The notes beneath the pieces were generated by a model. The model was not told the DNA's origin, did not search any database, and saw nothing but the letters and a program-made list of their open reading frames with translations. Below are positions 1-8,206 of a stretch of 14,650 bases of DNA, in pieces (the first letter of the stretch is position 1; every line of letters starts with the position of its first letter). Made by a program: the position numbers and the translations under genes. The stretch covers positions 1 through 14,650 of the forward strand of contig MU859462.1 of the NCBI GenBank assembly GCA_033297205.1, given 5' to 3'. Source of the DNA: Pseudoneurospora amorphoporcata (taxonomy: Eukaryota; Ascomycota; Sordariomycetes; Sordariales; Sordariaceae).

Positions 1-4
1 CCGG

Positions 5-238
5 CCGAGGTGGGTGTTGTGGCCGGAGGCCACTGAGCATCTTGAGGCTAATGCTAGGCGTTGAGGCTCTGTTGAGTCTTGCGATCCTAACCCCTAGACT
101 GTGGGCAATGTCCGTGTGACACCGAGGTAGGTGTTGTAGCCGGAGGCCACTAAGCATCTTGAGGCTAATACTAAGTGTTGAGGCTCTATTGAATCTTACG
201 ATCCTAACCCCTAGACTGTAGGCAATGTCTGTGTGACA
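5..238. repeat. 117-bp tandem duplication, two copies, RIP-like decay
   Basis: Copy 1 is 5-121 and copy 2 is 122-238, head to tail with no indels. They differ at 11 positions. In every case copy 1 has G or C and copy 2 has A or T: nine G-to-A and two C-to-T on the plus strand. Seven of the nine G-to-A changes follow a T (CpA to TpA on the other strand), and both C-to-T changes are at CpG. This one-way transition pattern is what RIP or cytosine deamination leaves. I see no coding function. The array may continue to the left, outside the window. Confidence 0.9.
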
Positions 239-1181
239 GCTACTTACCTGTAGGTACTTTAGTCTTAGTAGTGGTAACGCTTCGCCAAAGGTCAATACCG
301 TCTTCAACCTCCCCTCAAAGGTCAACACCGTCCTCAAACGCCATCGGAGAACGCTACCCGCCTCATTGCTTTCTATTACTGGCATCCCTTAGAAGTCCCA
401 TTGAGAAGCTCTAGTTCCTTTACAACGCCGCGTTGGATTAGGCTTAGGGTCTCCATATATTTGAGGTTAGCTACGGCAATTTCGTACCCACAAACCGTAA
501 TTGGTACAATAAGCTGGTTCCCATCGAGGCTGGACCCCGAGCAGTTTTTTGGTAATGATAATTGGCTGGAGGTCTCGACTACCTACTTCTACTATCTATA
601 CTGTAGTTAAGTTTGGATAAACCGTCTTTAAGGTACTATGTACTGACTTCCTGGCTAGCGTTGAAAGAGGCGTCCTTTCGGCTGGTGCTTGTCGACTTCA
701 CGGTCCGTTTAGGACGAAATAATGGTATCCGTTCTCTGCTATTGTATGGCGTTACTGCGGGGGACAGGCAGGTCGGAGGACCCAAGGTTGAAGAGGTCAG
801 GATCGTTATTATCTTCACAGCTGGATGTGTACGAGCTGTCTTCGAGGGTCCCTCTGCAAAAAAAAAATGCAGCGGTCGGCCTCTTCTATGCTAAGCCATC
901 GTGTTTCTCTGCTTTTTCTGTGAAGAAAGACTGGAAAATTATTCCGAGCATTGTGGATAATTTGGACAAAGCGATAGCATTGGTTGCGGGTAGCCCTATT
1001 AATTAAGCAGGATATAACTAGACCGTCTCGCATACAGCCCGTTTGGCTTCTTTATCGTAGTAATTCAAGTGTGGTAATAAGGCCGGTATTTGTGCAGCGG
1101 TTGGTGATTCTGTCGTTAATACAACTATGTTGCCGGGTTGGTGATGACAAAGGTACATGCTCTTTAGTAGAAAACACCCAT
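239..1181. other. Gene-free stretch, probably decayed repeat DNA
   Basis: Only short overlapping open frames occur (under 100 codons), none with a recognisable motif, good start context or splice pattern. Apart from the 22-bp repeat, the only local structure noted is an A run at about 859-868 flanked by CTGCA and TGCAG. The stretch lies between a decayed tandem duplication and a solo LTR, which suggests old transposon DNA, but no coding fragment is recognisable. Confidence 0.5.
286..337. repeat. 22-bp direct repeat, period 30
   Basis: The 22-bp units 286-307 and 316-337 differ only by two C/T transitions and are separated by 8 bp (308-315). They begin CAAAGGTCAA and end TCAA. They lie just beyond the 117-bp duplication, in the same repeat-rich zone. 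No function is evident. Confidence 0.75.
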
Positions 1182-1186
1182 ATAAT
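1182..1186. repeat. Left target-site duplication of the solo LTR (ATAAT)
   Basis: ATAAT immediately precedes the TGTT start of the LTR and is repeated exactly after its terminal CA. Confidence 0.85.
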
Positions 1187-1497
1187 TGTTACGATCTAAT
1201 AAGGGATCATTTATGTAAGCACCTAGTTAGACCAATCAGAGCCGCGCTGGGCGCCGGCGCCGTGAGCTAACGGCGCCGCGGCCACGGCTTAAAAGGCGCC
1301 GGGAGGCCGGCGATGGCCTCCTCAGCGCAACGGCGCATACTGAAGCAGCCAGTATATAAGGACGGCCTCTCAGGCCTTCCGAATACTGGGCTCTTCAGCA
1401 AGCAATAGTTTCTACAATCTACCAATACCTTTTGGCTACTACTACCGTTGTTCTACATCCCAGCGATATACTCTTGTGCCTGTAACGGTTCGTCACA
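1187..1497 (+). mobile_element. Solo LTR of an LTR retrotransposon (311 bp)
   Basis: The segment starts TGTTACGA and ends TCGTCACA. These ends are inverted (7 of 8 match) and keep the TG...CA rule of LTRs. It is bracketed by a perfect 5-bp duplication, ATAAT, at 1182-1186 and 1498-1502, which is a usual target-site length for Ty1/copia and Ty3/gypsy elements. Inside are a CCAAT box (1232-1236), a very GC-rich stretch rich in CpG (about 1242-1320), and a TATA box, TATATAAG, at 1353-1360. This order fits a U3 promoter with transcription starting near 1385. No primer-binding site or internal region follows, because the target duplication comes directly after CA; hence a solo LTR left by LTR-LTR recombination. 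The superfamily cannot be settled from the LTR alone. It has kept many CpG sites, unlike the decayed repeat at 122-238. Confidence 0.87.
1353..1360 (+). promoter_or_regulatory. TATA box inside the solo LTR
   Basis: TATATAAG, about 120 bp downstream of a CCAAT box (1232-1236), is the typical core promoter of an LTR. The LTR has lost its own element, so any transcript would run into 1503 onward, toward the TIR element. Whether it is active cannot be told. Confidence 0.6.
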
Positions 1498-1502
1498 ATA
1501 AT
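1498..1502. repeat. Right target-site duplication of the solo LTR (ATAAT)
   Basis: Exact copy of 1182-1186, directly after the LTR's terminal CACA. Confidence 0.85.
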
Positions 1503-1660
1503 CCCCCGAAGTTAACCGACTTGGTAATTACCTAATTTTGGTGAGGGGATATATTTCCGGTATATAAATGTTGCAAAAGTATTAGAAAGTAAGGTACGTG
1601 TGGCTTATAAAGAAGATAATAGCATAGTCGGAATGTGTCACACGGACATTTGCCCACAGT

Positions 1661-1668
1661 TTTAGGTT
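1661..1668. repeat. Left 8-bp target-site duplication of the TIR element
   Basis: TTTAGGTT directly outside the left TIR, identical to 2616-2623. Confidence 0.9.
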
Positions 1669-1713
1669 GGGGAACACTCCATACACGCCATAAGATCCTA
1701 CAAACACGCCAAA
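1669..1713 (+). repeat. Left 45-bp terminal inverted repeat
   Basis: Perfect reverse complement of 2571-2615. It contains two direct ACACGCC heptamers 21 bp apart, start to start, which is two helical turns and would place both on one face of the helix. Confidence 0.93.
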
Positions 1714-2007
1714 CTGCCCCCAAGTGGGTCCATGCAGGGGTTATAGCATCTGATGACACCTGACATTGTAAAACTCGATTTTAGCCGTAAAATTTCGCGT
1801 TTCCAATGCATGAAACATTTCCCCGCATTGACAGGGACCACGCAGTCATGGTAGTGCCCTGCAAGCATTTAATAGGCAGCGTACCCCCAACCCACTCTCT
1901 TACACCCATTTGCACAACCTTCAACACTCCCACCAAACCGCGCCCGCTCTACACAGTCAGTATATACCCTTCTAATATTACGTGGATTAATCCCTAACCT
2001 TCTCTAG

Positions 2008-2347
2008 ATGGCTCGCAATCAGACTCGCCGTCGCGACGACTCCCCTGCCCTCTCTGTCGACTCCCATGCGACGACCGCCACGTTTGACTCCCTCCCTTCT
2101 ATTGCCGACCGATCGCAGTATACCTGGGAGGTCCCCGCCGGGGAATAGCGGCAAGCCAGTGATCAAAAAGGAAAGGACTGAGCTCGACGAAGCTTACGAT
2201 GCCTGGTCAGCACGGGAGACAGAGAGGTTGTTGGTCATGCCTCAAGATGAGGCCGTCACTTACGGTTAGTCAGACCCACGTAACCCTGACCCTCGTACGA
2301 TTTGGCCAGGCGCGAGCAAAGACAAGGCTATCGTTTTGGATGATTAG
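2008..2347 (+). pseudogene. Broken short ORF inside the TIR element
   Basis: An ATG at 2008 opens a frame that starts MARNQTRRRDD and runs 46 codons to a TAG at 2146. A second frame, offset by +1 from a GC-rich run with four Gs at about 2140-2143, carries on as a hydrophilic stretch with KPVIKKERTELDEAYDAW and ends at a TAG (2267-2269). The same frame then stays open from 2270 and stops with another TAG at 2345-2347. One extra base plus one nonsense codon (consistent with CAG to TAG, a CpA to TpA change) would explain all three pieces, giving an ancestral product of about 112 residues. The family is not recognised. It may be the N-terminal remnant of the transposase gene of an autonomous partner, or a captured host sequence. 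Confidence 0.45.
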
Positions 2348-2570
2348 CGACTCCCTGGTTTGTTTACTTTGTACTAATATATACATTCTGAGAGCCTCAC
2401 TTTGCCCTGTTCTGTCGTAAATTTTGAGGTGCGTGTGCTGTAGCGCTTACACATGTGCTACGGCGCTGACAGCGTACTACCAGGGACCCTTGTCAGATGT
2501 CAGAAACATTCAAAAACCCGTTTTGTACACCAAATACGACCTGTTTTATATGACAGCTGACATGTGGGGC

Positions 2571-2615
2571 TTTGGCGTGTTTGTAGGATCTTATGGCGTG
2601 TATGGAGTGTTCCCC
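2571..2615 (-). repeat. Right 45-bp terminal inverted repeat
   Basis: Perfect reverse complement of 1669-1713. It is preceded by subterminal near-repeats of GTGCTRYRGCGCT type at about 2430-2470, which may also be transposase contacts. Confidence 0.93.
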
Positions 2616-2623
2616 TTTAGGTT
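2616..2623. repeat. Right 8-bp target-site duplication of the TIR element
   Basis: TTTAGGTT directly outside the right TIR, identical to 1661-1668. Confidence 0.9.
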
Positions 2624-2815
2624 AGGGTTGCCGAGGCTTAGCAGAACCTCAACGCCTGGCATCAGCCTTATGAATGCCCGGCGGCCGCAGGCCGCGAGAC
2701 TCAACCTCACTTCGGCCAGACTCTCAGCCACCAGCATTGTTTACCCAAGCCCCTCTCGACGCCATCAGGCTAGCGAGCCAACCATGGAAGTGCCGAAGAC
2801 GCTGATGAAGCACCA

Positions 2816-2849
2816 CGAGACGATCCCAATCTCGAGACGATCCCAATCT
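2816..2849. repeat. 17-bp perfect tandem repeat
   Basis: The unit CGAGACGATCCCAATCT occurs twice back to back (2816-2832 and 2833-2849). Seventeen is not a multiple of three, so a reading frame through it would shift. No function is evident. Confidence 0.85.
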
Positions 2850-3060
2850 TCCCAGAAGCGACCACAGCCAACCAGGCAAGAAGCAAGGCGCCCGGATGAA
2901 GGATGGCGCCAAAAGGAAATGAAGAATGGATGAAGGCATTCAGGAAGTTCCACATGTATGGTAGATGCCTTGAAAGCCCCAGGCGACAAGGCTTGATACG
3001 TACCTCAAGTACGTACCGATTCCCTTTGGCATAAGAAGGTCTTGAAGCCCAACCTTCTGG

Positions 3061-3153
3061 AGGTTGAAAGGATCAACAAGGCCTTCGAGACCAAAGTAGT
3101 TTATTAGCTGAATTGAACTACTGTTCCAAGCCCTGAATACAGCCCTTGTCACA
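3061..3153 (+). repeat. Dispersed repeat copy, inverted partner at 14557-14650
   Basis: Aligning 3061-3153 with the reverse complement of 14557-14650 gives about five mismatches and one single-base indel over about 94 bp. Similarity ends sharply after CTTGTCACA on one side; on the other side the right copy runs off the window. In both copies one frame ends with the short peptide INKAFETK and a shared TAG, which hints at a former coding tail, but upstream the frame is soon closed. Probably a piece of a transposon. Confidence 0.8.
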
Positions 3154-4066
3154 GAATGCGATGATATAGAGAGCAAGCTTCGTTGTTTCCTTGTATCGAC
3201 ATCAGTTGCGTCAGCAGTTGCAGAGACCTGGTGGGCGGAGAAAACCGCATACATTTTTCCCTAGACAGACCATAGCTTACCGACGTGTAGTACCTTTGAT
3301 CTGATTGGGATTCCCAACTGCGTTGCAATGTAGCCGTTCTGTCACTTGTCAGTTGACCCATATTTATTGTCCCCAATTTCCAAGAGTCCAGGTTCAAGCT
3401 CCTTGGAAATGCCAAGGCGTGGATTCAACGACGCTATTAAGTGATTAATGTTCCTGTCCATGGGGGTTCAAATAAGGTTGGATCGGCGACTTACAACGGG
3501 TGGCATGGGCCAAGGCTAGGATCATCAACACCAACCTGAACGCCAAGCCTTACCCCTGAAACGGGTAAACAAAGCACGGGATGCATTCAATCTGATACTA
3601 CCAAGGTATTTGAAACTGTTTCGGAGGATTGTATTCAGCGAATCATTTCATATAGGATGTATCTTGCTCAACATAAGCAAGACAATTAGACGGGAGGATC
3701 ACGGGGAGGAAGTCAGAGTAGAAGAGGTGTGGCAAGGCAACTGTCAACACTAGGGATCACAACTTGTAAGCACCACGACCCACAGCGGGAATACAGCATG
3801 ACGACGTCAAAATAAGCTATTTTGAACCTGTGCCGTACACTCTACATCCCAGATCCAGCCCCACCAACCCTTGGGAAGGACTTCAATAAAACATAAAGGC
3901 AACGCCAAATGATGTAAAAGTAGAACTATTTGCAGGCCAACTGACCCAAACAACGTCGTGCTCCAGGAAGATAAAGGCAACCCAAAACAGTTGCGATACT
4001 GCTATGAAGAAAAGAGAAATACAAGGAGGACCGTCTTCTGTGGGGTGGTACGAAAAGTCAAACCGA

Positions 4067-5988
4067 TCACACGTCGTTGGGAATGACGACCGATATATCG
4101 GTAGCGCGTGGCGTGAGCGTTAGGGGACCGGTATAATGATGATGTCCATGGGTGTACCAGAAACCGAGGGCGAAGAAAAGAACGAAGAAGAAAACAACGA
4201 TGGCGTAGTTCATCTGGAGGACATGTCAGCATGGCCGCATCCAAACCGGTGAAGACGCCGGTACTCACATTCTCGGGTGTAACAGGTACCCGCGTCGGGA
4301 AGAAGAAAATCACGGCCATGAATATGTTCCAGGCGACGGCTACTGCATTGACCCAGATGCTGTATCTGCCCATATGCCAGGGTCCCTTCTGCATGCGCCC
4401 ATAGACCATCTTGCAAATAATGGGTATGACATAGGACACGTTCAATGCAACCGTACAGACATTGAAGACGGCGCCGATGGCAGTACCGCTTGCCAAGCCG
4501 AGCAGATTGATGATGATTTCGAGAACAGCATAAATCCAGACGGCGATAAGGGGAGTCTGCGAACGTTTGGAGATGCGGACCCAGATATGCGAAAATGGGA
4601 GAAGGTTATCGCGGGAGAGGGCAAAAATGGTCCGACTGCCAGCTTGTATGCCGGGAATCGCAACCAGATTCATGACTCCGAAGCCGCAGAGGGTGAAAAA
4701 GATTGCAGGAGCACGGCCCATGACGTTGAAAAAGAGTTGTGCAACCTTGACGTTGATAACGTTAGTCTTGGACAGGCGAGAACACGGAATCTCGGCTTAG
4801 GAAATCTTACCGGTTGGCCACTAGGACTATTTACCAGGGCTTTTGGGTCGTCCATGCAGACAACCAAGACCAGGTTGAAAAGAAATCCAATGACATACGT
4901 GAATGTCGTCGCATTGGCAATGGCCCTAGGTACAACCATTTGAGGGTTTTTTGCTTCTTCAGCAATGCTGTACTCGATTCAGCATCGTGGCTTATCTCAC
5001 TATTATGGGTCAGCACACAAACTTACCGAGCTGTACCATCACAACTAGTCATGATCCAGGCTGGCGTAAGGCATCCAAATAGAAAGGCAAAGCCAGGAGG
5101 GCTCCATCCCGATGAAGGCTGAAAATCGGTAAAAGCGTATTTGAGATGCTGTAGATCGTGCCGCTTCTGGACCAACAAGGTCACACAAGCACCGAGTAGG
5201 ACACTCATGTGGAAGACAACATAGCCGCTTGTCAACCGGTTCAACCACGCTGTCGGCAAGGTGTTGACCATGGCATGAATAATTGTAAGCCCTACCATAA
5301 CACCCACAACATGACTTGGTGTTGGCACGTAGCTGAAGTTGGACGTGATCGAAACAGCTGCAAGAAGCATCTGGCTCGCGGCATACTCGGTAGAGGCACT
5401 ACCAGCAACGGTACCCACGAGATTGAGATAACCTTTGGTATTCGGTCAGCGACCATCTGGGGGCAAAGGTGTCCAAGATCTTACCTGCGATCCAACATAG
5501 GAAGGGAACTTGTTCTTCGGGAGCGAGAAACTTCAAGGTGAAGTACATGGCGCCGGAACTGGGATAGGCAGATGCGATCTCAGCGATACTGTATGCAAGT
5601 GCCCACGCACCAGCGCCGCCAATGATCCAACTCCACATGATAGCAGCCGCGCCGCCGGCTTGCAGGGCATATATCCATGTTGACATTAATGTGCCATATA
5701 TTCCAGATATGCTCACAGCAAAACTGAAGCTTGACCATTGTGAGAACTCGCGCTTGAATACCTACGGTCTTTTAGTGGAAGGTCCCGGTCATTCGAAGGG
5801 CGAGTCCCTCTGGCTTTGAAACTCACTGGCGTATAACCCAAAGCCTCCAGCGCCTTATCGCCATTTTCAGTAGAGCTTGTCGAAGGTGTTGGAGGCGAAG
5901 CTTCACCAGAAGATGGAGTGCTTTGTCGGGTCATTTCGGTCATCTCGATGGTGGTGACTGCCGATTTTTCTGTTGGGGAAAACGACAT
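4067..5988 (-). CDS. APC-superfamily amino acid/GABA/choline-type permease
   Basis: This is a complete gene of six exons on the minus strand: 5988-5827, 5761-5485, 5432-5027, 4967-4811, 4745-4269 and 4213-4067. The introns are 65, 52, 59, 65 and 55 bp, and all five junctions join in frame with GT...AG ends, giving 541 residues. The hydrophilic Ser/Thr/Pro-rich tail (1 to about 60) should be cytosolic. After it come the unwound first helix with SISG (71-74), the AEIASAYPSSGAMYF signature (114-128), the CDGTARIAEEAKNP loop (277-290), FALSRDN (375-381), the GPWHMGRYS loop before the later helices, and the short last exon MNYAIVVFFFVLFFALGFWY with the final membrane segment. Length and motifs fit the fungal UGA4/HNM1-like permease family, proton-coupled uptake of amino acids, GABA or choline at the plasma membrane or vacuole; the substrate cannot be read. 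The start is the first in-frame ATG, in ACCACCATG context. No break is seen. Confidence 0.95.
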
Positions 5989-7900
5989 GGTGGTACAATG
6001 GTGAAGATGGGCTTTATGTTAAGGGATTTCTTTAAAAGTGTTCACCGTGATCGATGACATATCGGAGCCAGAGTTCCCCCTCTTGCCAATCAGAGACAAA
6101 CAATGACAACGGGATGGACGGCACCGACTAACACGGTCCTGACCGCCAACTCCAACACGAGTTGCTCACTCGAGATATTGGACACTCTGACCTCCGCTCT
6201 CGGGTGTACCACCCCGCACAGGTCAGGTATCTGATATTCGAAGCATAGTAAGAAGACCAAGAAACTCTCCTTGTGGGGCTGATCCTTCCAGACATGCACT
6301 TTGTTGCATGCCCTTGCACGCCTCAGAATGCGTAGATGGAGGTCGTGCACCGACGGGCCCAATCTCCCTACGGTGGCCGGTTCGTCTGGAGTTGTATAGT
6401 TTAAGGCTAGGCCCATTCACCAGTTCGTCCCACGGTGTCGTCCAAGCTATGGAGTCGAGACCCAGAAGTCGTAAAGGTAGAGTCTTGTGTGCTCGAGTGT
6501 CAAAAAAGGATAGAGACCGCCTTGGTCTTGGCCAGTCCGTGACGGTGAGTTTCGAATGCTGTTAGTGTCCCCTTCAGGGCTTCCTCCTCCTTTTTCTGGG
6601 GTTCTAATTTGGTGTTGTTGTAGTGAAAGGCAGCCGTCCGATTGCTGGTACCCCCGGATAAAGGTTGGAGAGTCGCGTCCTGCCCATAGTAAGATTTGCT
6701 TGTCCGTGTTGGAGGAATTCCGATGCTGGCACTCGTCGGCTTGGATCGGTTTAACTCGTTTTGGGCACCTCGTCCCTTGCTTTCCCTCTGCGTATGGTAT
6801 TGTTTGCAAAATCACCGACCTGGTGACTGCTGCGGAAGAATGGCGCACAATGTTGTAAGACGGGTAGAATGTCGATTTGGCGGTTTCGGAGCTTGTCATG
6901 TGTCAAGAGTTTCACCGAGTACACCGTTGCGATCGTGTGAAGGATTATGCAGTTTGACTAGTAGCAGGTGCTCAACATTAGCGAAAGATTGCCAACACAT
7001 CTAGTTCTAGAACACTAGTTGGGGCAAGGGGATTCGCTAGCAGGGCCCCTCGTCCTAACTATACCGACCAAGGGCACCCATGCGCATCCAGTCACGCTCG
7101 TGACTACCAAAGTGATGCATACTCCGACACAGGCGGTGTACACATCGGCCACGCCTCAAACCGAGTGCTCAAACGGATTTCCAGCTTACATGTTCTGATA
7201 TGTAGGTCGTGTACTGAGTGGTGATAACGTGTTGGTGGAGCCAGGAGTTGGGTCCGGACTTGAATCTTTCAATGACGAGCAAGAGGTGCTGCCGAGTTGG
7301 GCGACGCAGACCAGATACCAGGGATAGGGATTCAATGCCGTCGGATAAAGCTACTGAAGAGTTTCATGAAGAGCAAATACTTTTAGAACGAAAAGAGAAG
7401 ATTGTCGGCGTGTAACGATTGTGTTGTTAAGGAATGCTTCCCTTGGTGTATGATGGTTGCTGGCAGTCCGCATGTTTCACTCTCCGTGAAATGCTGCTGG
7501 TCTCCCTTTGCCTGATGCGATCGACCCATAATCCCCCAACACGGCTTCCTTCAGCCACCATTTGTCCTTCTTCTGGAAACCATCCTGCCAATTCGGCAAC
7601 TGCCATGAACGTGGTCATATGACAGGAACGAGTGATAGCCTCTCCCGTCAGCCACGATAATATGGGAAGGTGCCTTGGTTGAAAAGGGAACCATCGATTT
7701 CGATGCAAATCATTTTTGGGAAGGGGGAGATCAGGAACGGCCAGAACAGGACTAGCGTGCTCGTGGCCCCACTTCATCTACGTCATTGAAGCCAAAGGCC
7801 CTTTGCTCGCAATCACCATTGCAGTCAGCTTCGGCCGCGATTGCCATTGCGCAAATTTCATTTGATTTTGCAGGCTCATTCAGTAAGGTAACAAGACGGA
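5989..7900. other. Gene-poor stretch upstream of the permease
   Basis: The first bases (5989 to about 6100) should be the permease promoter and leader on the minus strand. I cannot identify a convincing TATA box or nitrogen-response GATA cluster there. Beyond that, open frames such as 6447-6899 (minus, 150 codons) and 7427-7777 (minus, 116 codons) have no recognisable motif, no biased codon use and no clear intron pattern, and are matched by equally long frames on the other strand. I see no RNA gene, repeat or mobile-element end here. A small uncharacterised gene cannot be excluded, 6447-6899 being the better candidate. Confidence 0.45.
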
Positions 7901-7956
7901 CGGGACATGATCGACCGTGCAGCAATGACGTACAATAGCGGGGCAGCTTTGTCTTT

Positions 7957-7975
7957 GGAGCTTGCAACAAGCTCC
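7957..7975. promoter_or_regulatory. Perfect 8-bp inverted repeat upstream of the LEA-like gene
   Basis: GGAGCTTG and CAAGCTCC are separated by CAA, about 250 bp before the start codon. It is followed by a CCCCT at 7989-7993, which matches the core of the yeast/fungal stress-response element (STRE). Either could be a regulator site, but a single 5-bp match is expected often by chance. Confidence 0.3.
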
Positions 7976-8060
7976 CCAGCAAGCTCTCCCCCTGCCGTTG
8001 GCTGCCAAACATCATCATCATTGCAACCGCAACGCAATGCACGGTGGGGTCGTACAGACA

Positions 8061-8067
8061 TATAAGG
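8061..8067 (+). promoter_or_regulatory. TATA box of the LEA-like gene
   Basis: TATAAGG lies 140 bp before the ATG. It is followed by a CT-rich stretch (about 8137-8150) and a long CA-rich leader to the start codon. This is the usual order in highly expressed genes of filamentous ascomycetes, with transcription starting around 8090-8140. Confidence 0.65.
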
Positions 8068-8206
8068 AACGCATCGGTCACACTCGACATCTTTTTGCAG
8101 CACACCATTCAAGCCATTCTAGACTTACTACCACTACTTCTCTCTCTCCACGACCAACCACAAAACCACAACCCGCAAACCACCAATCCCATCCAAAACC
8201 GTCAAA

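Larger units (their letters stand above)
1669..2615. mobile_element. Non-autonomous TIR DNA transposon (947 bp)
   Basis: Both ends carry a perfect 45-bp terminal inverted repeat: 1669-1713 (starting GGGGAACACTCC) and 2571-2615. It is flanked by a perfect 8-bp duplication, TTTAGGTT, at 1661-1668 and 2616-2623. Each TIR holds two ACACGCC motifs 21 bp apart (left: 1683-1689 and 1704-1710), a likely arrangement for transposase binding. No transposase domain or DDE signature is visible; the interior carries only a broken short ORF (2008-2347). Eight-bp target duplications are typical of hAT, P, Merlin and Zisupton elements and lie just below the Mutator range. The GGGG terminus and the long TIR do not fit the usual hAT ends, so the superfamily stays open. 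Identical TIRs point to recent movement or recent origin. Confidence 0.92.
2624..4066. other. Gene-free stretch with dispersed-repeat remnants
   Basis: Open frames on both strands are short, overlap one another and lack recognisable domains. The longest, on the plus strand (2424-2933), crosses the end of the TIR element and so cannot be an ancestral gene. The stretch contains the 17-bp tandem repeat and the dispersed repeat at 3061-3153. About 3560-4066 would hold the 3' untranslated part of the permease gene; I see no clear poly(A) signal in the minus direction. Confidence 0.5.

Noticed and set aside
1214..1497. LTR starting at TGTAAGCACC (1214)
   Set aside because: This start gives no target-site duplication (ATTTA against ATAAT). 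The TGTTACGA start at 1187 gives both inverted ends and an exact 5-bp duplication.
2616..2631. Telomere-like TTAGGTTAGGGTT
   Set aside because: Only about one and a half TTAGGG units, partly formed by the target duplication; no array.
2424..2933. 169-codon plus-strand frame
   Set aside because: It crosses the right TIR and target duplication of the transposon, so it cannot be an ancestral gene; no domain is seen.
3380..3400. GGTTCAAGCTCC as a tRNA B box
   Set aside because: One base too long for the B-box consensus, and no A box or tRNA fold upstream.
4374..4943. 189-codon plus-strand frame
   Set aside because: Antisense to exons 4-5 of the permease, whose minus-strand reading is confirmed by motifs and splicing.
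6447..6899. 150-codon minus-strand frame
   Set aside because: Plausible start but no motif, no codon bias and overlapping frames of similar length on the other strand; left as a candidate only.
7427..7777. 116-codon minus-strand frame
   Set aside because: No motif or splice pattern; length is within chance for this composition.
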